Below are positions 1 to 5,660 of a stretch of DNA of 9,574 nucleotides, in pieces. The notes below the pieces were generated by a model, which was not told the origin of the DNA, made no database searches, and saw nothing but the letters and a program-made list of their open reading frames with translations. The stretch spans positions 1-9,574 of the forward strand of contig DASQLD010000618.1 of assembly GCA_035630195.1 (NCBI GenBank), in the 5' to 3' direction. Every line of letters starts with the position of its first letter. The stretch's first letter is position 1. The position numbers and the translations under genes are program-made. Source of the DNA: DASQDN01 sp035630195. GTDB taxonomy: Bacteria; Acidobacteriota; Terriglobia; Bryobacterales; Bryobacteraceae.

Positions 1-332
1 GCGTTCGGGTTCGAGTTCTCGCACAGCGAAAACATCTTTCGATGACAGGAGAAGCACCCGCCGCATGCAATCGTGAACGGCACGACCACCCGGTCACCCT
101 TTTTCAGATTCTTGACATCACGGCCTGTTTCGACCACTTCACCCATGAATTCATGACCCAGGATGTCGCCGCTTTCCATCGTGGGTATCAAGCCGTTATA
201 AAGATGGAGATCGGAACCGCAGATTGCAGTGGAGGTAACTTTGACGATGATATCGCTTTGATTGAGAATTTTAGGATCTGGAACCTGCTCGACCCGCACA
301 TCTCTCTTGCCCATCCAACAATTGGCTTTCAT
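1..332 (-). CDS. Zinc-dependent alcohol/formaldehyde dehydrogenase, N-terminal part (cut by window edge)
   Basis: This is the first 110 codons of a medium-chain, zinc-dependent dehydrogenase (COG1063 type, often annotated as glutathione-dependent formaldehyde dehydrogenase). The family oxidises alcohols or aldehyde adducts with NAD(P) in the cytoplasm. Visible marks are the catalytic-zinc segment AICGSDLH (Cys38, His43), the GHE motif (His60-Glu61), KKGDRVVVPF, and all four structural-zinc cysteines in C-x2-C-x2-C-x7-C spacing (Cys90, 93, 96, 104). The closing ENSNPNA is typical of the formaldehyde-dehydrogenase-like branch. The NAD-binding Rossmann domain and the C-terminus lie beyond position 1. 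The ATG at 332 is supported by AAGGAG nine bases upstream. The upstream SRPBCC gene ends 13 bases before this start, so the two are probably co-transcribed. The family call is firm; the true substrate cannot be read from this fragment. Confidence 0.93.
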   Translation of the reverse strand, partial: MKANCWMGKRDVRVEQVPDPKILNQSDIIVKVTSTAICGSDLHLYNGLIPTMESGDILGHEFMGEVVETGRDVKNLKKGDRVVVPFTIACGGCFSCHRKMFSLCENSNPN

Positions 333-341
333 CTTCCATCT

Positions 342-347
342 CTCCTT
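342..347 (-). promoter_or_regulatory. Shine-Dalgarno of the dehydrogenase, overlapping the upstream stop codon
   Basis: On the minus strand AAGGAG lies nine bases before the dehydrogenase ATG at 332. Its first two bases are the last two of the upstream gene's TAA stop (348-346). A ribosome finishing the SRPBCC gene would therefore stop on this site, which suggests translational coupling. Confidence 0.7.
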
Positions 348-1251
348 ATGTGAAGCTCGGCAGCGGTTGGTCTGACGGGCGTGCCGGATGCATGCCGCGA
401 TGAATGCTGGCGTCTGACCGCACGATATCGCCAATTTCGAGAATCTGTTTCAATCTTCTGAGATCGTCTTCGATTTGTTGACCCGGCTCCTCGCCGAAAA
501 GCTTCGCGATGTACGAAGCAAAAGAACCCCCGGGAGGCGTGTAGTTAAGTTCCACACGCAAGATGGTCCCGCGATTCCCCGGAGCACGCTCGAACGTCAC
601 CATTCCGCGATTTTCCACATCGGAACCTTCCAGGGACTTCCAGGCTATACGCGCATCCGGCTGATCTTCCGTGATCTCCGCATCCCATTCCACCGTTCGA
701 CCCGCGGGCGCCTTAGCCTTCCAGTGCGAACGCCCATCGCCGGTCGATTGAACAGACTCAAGATGGCTCATGAACCTGGGAAGATTTTCGAGGTCCCGCC
801 AAAACTGGTAAACGGTTTCCGGAGGTTTGTTGATCGTGGTTGTTTTCACCACGTGAACCTCAGAATCGCGACTCGAGCTCCCCTGCGCGCCGTTGTCGCT
901 TAATTGCCGCGCATAATAAATATCCAAAGCTGTGACGCCTAAAACAGCGGCTGTTGCGGCGACCGTTCGGCCCGAATTTCTGTGATTGGAGTTCCTCGTC
1001 GAAGCGAGGTAGGCAAGGTCCATCACGTCCCCTGCGACACGCCCCCACATCCAGCCGGCGGGCCGCGATTGCGTCAGAATCCCGACGCCGGCCGCGAGTT
1101 CACGCATGCCATACAGCCGCAAGCGATTACGCGTCGCCCCGTCACTCTTCATACCAACTAGTTCAGCTACTCGGCCGGGGGCGGCCACTTCGGCTAAGCC
1201 TAAACCCAAGCTGAACCATCCCAGCCCTTTCACGACACGTTGTTCTTGCAT
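346..1251 (-). CDS. SRPBCC (START/cyclase-like) protein with membrane-associated N-terminus
   Basis: This 301-residue protein has two parts. Roughly residues 1-125 are Gly/Ala-rich with hydrophobic stretches (about 9-25, 70-85 and 100-115), suggesting a small membrane-associated domain. Roughly residues 130-270 match the SRPBCC or polyketide-cyclase/Coq10-like ligand-binding fold: a beta strand ending in TTTINKPPETVYQFWRD, then LPRFMSHLESV, a strand rich in W and E, and a long amphipathic C-terminal helix (EEPGQQIEDDLRRLKQILE). Such domains bind hydrophobic ligands; none can be named here. I chose the ATG at 1251 because AGGA sits five bases upstream. A GTG extension to 1332 would consume nearly the whole divergent intergenic region and has no good ribosome site. 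It is followed after 13 bases by the dehydrogenase gene; similar pairs are, to my knowledge, common in acidobacteria and some proteobacteria. Fold confidence is high; function is unknown. Confidence 0.87.
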   Translation of the reverse strand: MQEQRVVKGLGWFSLGLGLAEVAAPGRVAELVGMKSDGATRNRLRLYGMRELAAGVGILTQSRPAGWMWGRVAGDVMDLAYLASTRNSNHRNSGRTVAATAAVLGVTALDIYYARQLSDNGAQGSSSRDSEVHVVKTTTINKPPETVYQFWRDLENLPRFMSHLESVQSTGDGRSHWKAKAPAGRTVEWDAEITEDQPDARIAWKSLEGSDVENRGMVTFERAPGNRGTILRVELNYTPPGGSFASYIAKLFGEEPGQQIEDDLRRLKQILEIGDIVRSDASIHRGMHPARPSDQPLPSFT

Positions 1252-1256
1252 ACTTA

Positions 1257-1260
1257 TCCT
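1257..1260 (-). promoter_or_regulatory. Ribosome binding site deciding the SRPBCC start
   Basis: AGGA on the minus strand stands five bases before the ATG at 1251. It is the main reason to prefer this start over the in-frame GTG 27 codons upstream at 1332. Confidence 0.55.
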
Positions 1261-1275
1261 GCTCCCGCCACTTAG

Positions 1276-1287
1276 ACGCAATTGCGT
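1276..1287. promoter_or_regulatory. Perfect 12-base palindrome in divergent intergenic region
   Basis: ACGCAATTGCGT is a perfect palindrome in the 90-base gap between the divergent SRPBCC and Gfo/Idh genes. The position fits an operator for a dimeric regulator, but no regulator gene is present. A perfect 12-mer palindrome is expected about twice by chance in a window this long, so only its location makes it notable. Confidence 0.25.
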
Positions 1288-1341
1288 GACACACCCCACG
1301 CCACCTAACAGTTTTGAGACGGTGAGATACACTCGAAAAAC

Positions 1342-2415
1342 ATGTCTTTATTGAGAGTCGGTATTGCGGGTTTAGGTCGCATGGGGGCCGTCCATGCGCG
1401 TCACTTGAAAGAGCTCGGGGCGGAACGAGGAGACTTCCAGTTCGCGGCGATGGCCGATGCTTCGCTGGAGAGGGCGAAACAGGTCGCGGCCGACATCGGC
1501 TGCGACGCCCCGGTATACGCCTCTGCCGATGAGTTAGCTGCAGCTCGTGTATGCGATGCGGTCGTGATCGTGACGCCCACAGACCAGCATCAGCATCACG
1601 CCGCCACGTTCATAGCGCAGGGCTGCCGTGTGCTGCTTGAAAAGCCACTAACAGGGACACTCGAAGGGGATCGTGAGTTTGCGGCTGAACTCGATCGCGA
1701 TCATCCTACGGCGTTGATGCTCGCGTTCCAGCGGAGATTCGATCCACCGTTGCAGTACGCGAAGGAGTTGCTCGATAGCGGCGCGATCGGCCGGCTATTC
1801 AAGATTTACACGGCTCTCGAAGATTCTAATCCGGCGCCCGATGGTTATCAGAGCGGCGGCATCCTGCCGGACATGTCGGTTCACAATGTCGATGAGATCC
1901 TGTGGCTGACGGGAGCTGTGCCGCAGGCGAGTCTTGCGATCGGGTCCAGGCTCTTTAGTCATCGCCTAACCACCTGCAACGAAGATTTCGACGACGCTCT
2001 TTTGTACGTCTGGTTTGAGAATGGAATGGTGGCTCAGGTCCAAGTGAGCCGGAATCATGTTTCAGGATACAGAGTGGAAACGATTCTTTTCGGGGAAACC
2101 GGGCAGATCCACATCGGACACTTCGACCAAAAGCCGCTCGAAATCATAGTCGAGGCGTATGGGAAGCGGGGCCGATCGGAACCGATCGCATCGCGCACAT
2201 TTACCATGCGCAAGTACGAAGGCGTTCTCCCCGAGTTTGTCGATCGATTCGGACCGGCGTACAAAGCTGAGATCGCCGCGTTTCTTGATTGTTGTCTGGC
2301 CGGCTCAGCATTCCCGACTTCTCATCGCGATGGGGTTCGGGCGCAGGAAGTGATCTCAGCCGGAATGAAAGCGGTTGTGGGGAAGGATGCAGGATTTTCG
2401 CTAGCCGCGCTCTAG
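1342..2415 (+). CDS. Gfo/Idh/MocA family oxidoreductase, inositol 2-dehydrogenase-like
   Basis: This 357-residue cytoplasmic NAD(P)-dependent sugar or inositol dehydrogenase has the usual family length. The N-terminal Rossmann fold opens with VGIAGLGRMGAVHARHL (glycine-rich GxGxxG near residues 10-15). It is followed by VIVTPTDQHQHHAA (about 75-88) and the catalytic LLEKPLTG with Lys101. The C-terminal alpha/beta domain carries GGILPDMSVHNVDEILWLTG, giving the expected Asp177 and His181. IolG-like enzymes usually have His-Asp at 181-182; here it is His181-Asn182, with Asp184 two residues on. The substrate could be myo-inositol, another polyol or a sugar, and the context does not decide. The ATG at 1342 has only a weak, distant purine stretch upstream, but the Rossmann fold begins right after it. 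It stands alone as a transcription unit, ending one base from the convergent lipoprotein gene. A weak 5-bp hairpin (GCTAG/CTAGC, 2400-2416) spans its stop. Confidence 0.92.
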   Translation: MSLLRVGIAGLGRMGAVHARHLKELGAERGDFQFAAMADASLERAKQVAADIGCDAPVYASADELAAARVCDAVVIVTPTDQHQHHAATFIAQGCRVLLEKPLTGTLEGDREFAAELDRDHPTALMLAFQRRFDPPLQYAKELLDSGAIGRLFKIYTALEDSNPAPDGYQSGGILPDMSVHNVDEILWLTGAVPQASLAIGSRLFSHRLTTCNEDFDDALLYVWFENGMVAQVQVSRNHVSGYRVETILFGETGQIHIGHFDQKPLEIIVEAYGKRGRSEPIASRTFTMRKYEGVLPEFVDRFGPAYKAEIAAFLDCCLAGSAFPTSHRDGVRAQEVISAGMKAVVGKDAGFSLAAL

Positions 2416-2416
2416 C

Positions 2417-2875
2417 CTACTGACGAACAATCTTTCCAAACAGTTGGCCACCGACATTATTCTTGCCGCTCCATGTACCCGCGTATTGATCGCGATATAA
2501 CACTACGCGAGCTGTGTATGATCCCACTCCCGGGATTGACAGATCGGTCAGAGTGATGACGGGCGTATCGCCTGCCCACTTGACGGTCAGTGGGATCGGT
2601 ACCGGGATGTCACGTCCGTCGTATTGTAATCGCGTATGGAATAGCCACGAATCGCCGGTAATGTGAGAAATCTTATCGATTCTGTAGCGCTCTTCCTTCG
2701 ATAAGCCCTCCCGGTTGAGCCGGGTTGAATACCCGACGAGCGTTACTCCCGCCATTGATTCGGTGAACTGCCGGTTGCGGTCGCCTTCGACATCCGCGGA
2801 AGCTGCCTTTCGACTGCAACCTGGCAGAAGGAACAGAACGGTCATCAGGATAGTTGCGAGTGTGAGTGGTTTCAT
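2417..2875 (-). CDS. Putative lipoprotein of unknown function
   Basis: This 152-residue protein has a clear lipoprotein signal: MK, a hydrophobic run, then the lipobox LLPGC with Cys20 as the expected lipidated residue. It should be exported and anchored in an envelope membrane. The mature part is short and rich in beta strands, with the conserved-looking stretches GDSWLFHTRLQYDGRD, PIPLTVKWAGDTPVITLTD and RDQYAGTWSGKNNVGG. These give an impression of a small beta-barrel or beta-sandwich. I know of similar hypothetical proteins in acidobacteria and planctomycetes but no assigned function. The ATG at 2875 lies seven bases after the MFS stop codon and has only a weak GAGA upstream, so translation probably depends on coupling. 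A longer in-frame form starting at 3022 would run 138 bases into the MFS gene and lose the signal peptide at the N-terminus. The gene ends one base from the Gfo/Idh stop. Confidence 0.82.
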   Translation of the reverse strand: MKPLTLATILMTVLFLLPGCSRKAASADVEGDRNRQFTESMAGVTLVGYSTRLNREGLSKEERYRIDKISHITGDSWLFHTRLQYDGRDIPVPIPLTVKWAGDTPVITLTDLSIPGVGSYTARVVLYRDQYAGTWSGKNNVGGQLFGKIVRQ

Positions 2876-2882
2876 CGCGGTT

Positions 2883-4142
2883 TCAATTCTCGATACTGCG
2901 AGCAGGTAAGCTGACCCGCCAGGAAGCAATGGCCAGTACCAGAACTGCCGCTGCCAGCAGGAAGAAAATGGACGAATACGAGCCGGTTCGCGCGAGCGCC
3001 TGCGCGAGCAATAACGGTCCAACGGCCGATGCGAGTACGGTCATCATCTGAGCAAAGCCTTGAATGCGGCCCAGACTGGTGCGGCCGAAAGCCTGTCCCC
3101 AGATGGAAAAGAACACCACAGTAACGACGCCACCGGCAATCCCCATCGTTACCGCGTATGCGGCGACATGGGCGAATGTATGAACGAAAGGAAGCATCAG
3201 CAATGACATCGCCAGCACAGCCATGCCGCAGCCCATTACCTTTTGAATGGACCATTTCGACGCCAGCCAGCCTCCTCCGAAGTTGGCAGCCAAGCCCACC
3301 ATCGTGCTAATCACGAGGACCGTGTGATAGACGCCGGCGTCGAATCCACGCTGCTCCAATATTGATTGATTGAAGAGCGCTATGCCCGAATAGACTAAGC
3401 CGAATACCGAGCTGCCCAGAGCGAAAATCCAAAAGGCAGGGCTCCGCAGCGCATCGCCGAGAGTCAGATCTCGCCGGTCGTCCACTACCGCCGGCGCCAC
3501 TCCGTCCATCCTCGAACCTACGTCTTCCGGACCGTCCCGTACGATCATCCATGAAAGCGTCGTGATGACTGCAATGAGAACCAGTCCGACAACAAACCAG
3601 GCGCTCCGCCAGCCATAGGCGAGCGTGGCTTGTCCGACCGACGGGAACGCAATGATGAAGCCAACTCCCACCAGTAGCGAATAAATTCCCATCGCGAGGT
3701 CGAGACGGCGGGCAAACCATTTTCCCACCAGCGCGAGACTTACAACGGAGAGCGCGCTTTGGCCGAAGCCTCGCGTGAGCGTAATGCAGATTGCCATTGC
3801 GACGACTCCGCTGGCGCGGCTCATCCAAAGGACGACGATTCCTAATGCAAGCGTGACGAGTGTGAGCACGCGGCGCGATCCGAATCTGTCTACGAGGCGA
3901 CCGCAAGGTAGGCAAAAGGTCGCACCGATCAGGGTCGCCCAAAGATTGATACTTGCGTATGTTACGCGGTCTATGGAGAGATCGGTGATCAGAGGCTCGG
4001 TAATCAGTCCGAGTCCTTGTGTCCTGCCTGGCAAAGTCCCGACCATCGCGAGGGCCGCCATAGCTAAGTTGGGCCAGCCGTAATACCGCGTCTGCCAGCG
4101 ATTCCGAAGTTGGGGGAGGACGGCAGTTGAAGTTGGCGTCAT
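2883..4142 (-). CDS. Major facilitator superfamily transporter
   Basis: This 419-residue integral membrane protein has about twelve predicted hydrophobic helices, the full family length. It should move a small solute across the inner membrane using an ion gradient or by exchange. Motif A between helices 2 and 3 is clear: GRLVDRFGSRR (residues 81-91). The opening RYYGWPNLAMAALAM, with a short cytoplasmic tail, and VRDGPEDVG at the start of the central loop (about 201-209) resemble the oxalate/formate-antiporter-like and monocarboxylate-like MFS branch. That sub-assignment is an impression, and the substrate is unknown. The ATG at 4142 has a poor ribosome site but sits well before helix 1. It heads a two-gene unit with the lipoprotein, whose ATG is seven bases after this stop. 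The gap to the divergent membrane-protein gene is only 41 bases. Confidence 0.93.
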   Translation of the reverse strand: MTPTSTAVLPQLRNRWQTRYYGWPNLAMAALAMVGTLPGRTQGLGLITEPLITDLSIDRVTYASINLWATLIGATFCLPCGRLVDRFGSRRVLTLVTLALGIVVLWMSRASGVVAMAICITLTRGFGQSALSVVSLALVGKWFARRLDLAMGIYSLLVGVGFIIAFPSVGQATLAYGWRSAWFVVGLVLIAVITTLSWMIVRDGPEDVGSRMDGVAPAVVDDRRDLTLGDALRSPAFWIFALGSSVFGLVYSGIALFNQSILEQRGFDAGVYHTVLVISTMVGLAANFGGGWLASKWSIQKVMGCGMAVLAMSLLMLPFVHTFAHVAAYAVTMGIAGGVVTVVFFSIWGQAFGRTSLGRIQGFAQMMTVLASAVGPLLLAQALARTGSYSSIFFLLAAAVLVLAIASWRVSLPARSIEN

Positions 4143-4158
4143 TCGAACTCGCTGATTG

Positions 4159-4170
4159 AAACTGTAGTTT
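4159..4170. promoter_or_regulatory. Short inverted repeat between MFS and membrane-protein genes
   Basis: AAACT-GT-AGTTT forms 5-base arms around a 2-base centre. It lies in the middle of the 41-base gap that must hold both divergent promoters, so it could be an operator. I could not identify convincing -35/-10 pairs on either strand. The arms are short enough to occur by chance. Confidence 0.2.
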
Positions 4171-4183
4171 ATCGTAGGCTGGG

Positions 4184-4606
4184 ATGGACTTCGGGCAAAT
4201 TGTCACTTTATGGACAGCGCGTGTGTCTGCATTCGTTTATTTGATGGCGTTGATCCTGCTGATGCGGCATGCCGCCCGGCGCGCGCGGGTACTTTGGACA
4301 ATTGGACTGATCGTCTACCTTATCCATGTATGGTTCGCGTTCACATATTTCTACGACTGGAGCCACGAGACGGCTTATCGGGAAACGGCTCGTCAGACGG
4401 CAAGCCTGTTCGGCGTGGACTGGGGCGGCGGACTTTACCTGAATTATCTGTTTACTCTCGTTTGGTCTTTAGATTGTCTCTGGTGGTGGTCTAAAGAAGC
4501 AAGCTATCAGGCGCGCAACAGGTGGGTGAAGATGTCAACACATGCGTTTTTGGCATTCATGTTTTTGAATGCAACTATCGTCGTGTGGGTTTTAAAGTGG
4601 AGGTGA
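4184..4606 (+). CDS. Small four-helix membrane protein, function unknown
   Basis: This 140-residue protein has four hydrophobic segments at about 10-27, 36-57, 84-103 and 118-137. It is very rich in Trp, Tyr and Phe. The longest conserved-looking part joins helices 2 and 3: FYDWSHETAYRETARQT (56-72), then GVDWGGGLYLNYLFTLVW (77-94). His48, His61 and His120 lie at or near membrane faces and might bind a metal or haem, but this is speculation. I have seen similar hypothetical proteins in planctomycetes and acidobacteria and know of no function. The ATG at 4184 follows an AGG five bases upstream. It is a single-gene unit, divergent from the MFS gene. Its last 32 bases overlap the end of the convergent kinase-like gene. 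Confidence 0.78.
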   Translation: MDFGQIVTLWTARVSAFVYLMALILLMRHAARRARVLWTIGLIVYLIHVWFAFTYFYDWSHETAYRETARQTASLFGVDWGGGLYLNYLFTLVWSLDCLWWWSKEASYQARNRWVKMSTHAFLAFMFLNATIVVWVLKWR

Positions 4607-5537
4607 TTTGAGGCTTGACTTGAGCTACTTCAGCAAAGGCGCTAACCCTTTTCCGAATTGCGCTAGTGAAACATGCTGCTTCGCTGGATGTCGCCCCGGA
4701 AGCCACAAGCCCGTTACGAAGTTGAGTGTCCGTGAGCTTTCGCATGCGATTCATGAACCATTTCATATCGTCGACACGGATACCTTCCGATAACGCGTCT
4801 TCATGGCGGGCAGCATATTGATCGTAGTTGAAAGAAACATAGCCGCCATCCACGCCGGCTACCAGGTACCTTGTGCGTTTATCGAACGCGGCGCAATCCC
4901 ATTTGCGCGCCGCGACATCGGTCGACGCCGGATCTCCCAAGCTGGCGCCCCAATCGGTGATTACGGAATATTTGCGGCCGTCGATTTCGAACACACCGGT
5001 GTTTTGTGTTTTCACATCCCAGTTTGCCAGCAGTAGCAGTAGCAGTTTCAGGCCATTGAGTTCCTGCTGGTCCTCACGCTTCCGATTGAGATCCAGCTTC
5101 CCGCCTGGAATCTGTTTCATCTGAGCGCCATCGAACATCTGAAAACGGGCGCCCTGAAAACTACCGTTGGGATCGACGAACTCCTTGGTTCGACGGAGAT
5201 CTGCTGCGCCGGCGATTTTTCCTTTGACGACGTAATAAGACACACGAGTCGGATAGCCAGCAGCCCAAGCCAACCGAGACGCGAACGTTTCGGCCTTCGC
5301 TTCCTCACCGAACTTCACCATCCACTTCTTCTGTCGACCGTCAGTTACGATCATTTTCGGTGCGATTCCGCCGCCGACTTCTTCAATAAAAGTAAAGGGA
5401 GGTTTCGGAGCATGGGCGAGCCCAGCGGGACCTGCCGCCAAGTCGAGTCGTTCGATGGGTCCTGGATTTCGCCACAAAAAAGTCTGTTCTTCAGCGCTCA
5501 CGGCCAAAGACAGCATCGACAGGAGAACGACCTTCAC
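4575..5537 (-). CDS. Secreted protein with kinase-like (HipA/PI3K/Fam20-like) motifs
   Basis: This 320-residue protein starts at GTG. Residues 1-15 form a short signal peptide (MKVVLLSMLSLAVSA, probable cleavage before EEQ), so it acts outside the cytoplasm. The body looks like a kinase-type fold. KWMVKFGEEAKAETFASRLA (71-90) offers a strand lysine (Lys75) followed eight residues later by a helix glutamate (Glu83). NWDVKTQN (172-179) has the N-x-D-x4-N spacing of HipA-type catalytic loops. ITDWGASLGD (193-202) supplies a D-x-G metal-binding motif (Asp195). The C-terminal third is helical, ending KLTDTQLRNGLVASGA then AIRKRV. Similar proteins are annotated as hypothetical in acidobacteria; activity is unproven. 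The start lacks a good ribosome site, but no other start precedes the signal peptide. Six consecutive leucines (165-170) are encoded by a CTG/CTA repeat. Its 3' end overlaps the convergent membrane-protein gene by 32 bases. Confidence 0.8.
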   Translation of the reverse strand: MKVVLLSMLSLAVSAEEQTFLWRNPGPIERLDLAAGPAGLAHAPKPPFTFIEEVGGGIAPKMIVTDGRQKKWMVKFGEEAKAETFASRLAWAAGYPTRVSYYVVKGKIAGAADLRRTKEFVDPNGSFQGARFQMFDGAQMKQIPGGKLDLNRKREDQQELNGLKLLLLLLANWDVKTQNTGVFEIDGRKYSVITDWGASLGDPASTDVAARKWDCAAFDKRTRYLVAGVDGGYVSFNYDQYAARHEDALSEGIRVDDMKWFMNRMRKLTDTQLRNGLVASGATSSEAACFTSAIRKRVSAFAEVAQVKPQITSTLKPTRR

Positions 5538-5651
5538 AGTGATTGGACCGTCAACTCCGGCGATAGTTTCACCCGGGTACCCTCAGCCAAGCGAACTTTT
5601 CTCACGGTGCTGCGTTAAGTATTCTTGAAGTCAACGCGTTTGAAGATATTT

Positions 5652-5655
5652 GGAG
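5652..5655 (+). promoter_or_regulatory. Ribosome binding site deciding the serine hydrolase start
   Basis: GGAG lies five bases before the ATG at 5661, which opens a standard signal peptide. The upstream in-frame TTG at 5625 has no comparable site. Two TTGAAG copies (5625-5630 and 5640-5645) stand just before it; their meaning is unknown. Confidence 0.6.
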
Positions 5656-5660
5656 ATTAC

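Noticed and set aside
42..353. A 103-codon plus-strand open frame at the left edge
   Set aside because: It is antisense to the dehydrogenase, whose zinc motifs are unmistakable. The plus-strand product has no recognisable feature.
475..903. A 142-codon plus-strand open frame opposite the SRPBCC gene
   Set aside because: The translation is Arg-rich and shows no family feature, while the opposite strand encodes a well-supported SRPBCC domain.
1252..1332. N-terminal extension of the SRPBCC protein to a GTG at 1332
   Set aside because: It would use up nearly the whole divergent promoter region, and the ATG at 1251 has a well-placed AGGA.
2876..3022. Longer form of the lipoprotein starting at 3022
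   Set aside because: It would overlap the MFS gene by 138 bases and bury a textbook lipoprotein signal peptide inside the protein.
3307..4206. A 299-codon open frame on the minus strand within the MFS gene
   Set aside because: It overlaps a clear twelve-helix transporter in another frame. Its translation is Arg/Pro/Ser-rich with no motif, as expected from the out-of-frame reading of a GC-rich gene.
5603..5655. A sigma-70-like promoter before the serine hydrolase (TATTCT or GATATT with TTGAAG)
   Set aside because: No pair combines good boxes with 16-18 base spacing, so I do not call a promoter.
5625..5660. TTG start twelve codons upstream for the serine hydrolase
   Set aside because: The ATG at 5661 has GGAG five bases upstream and begins directly with a signal peptide.
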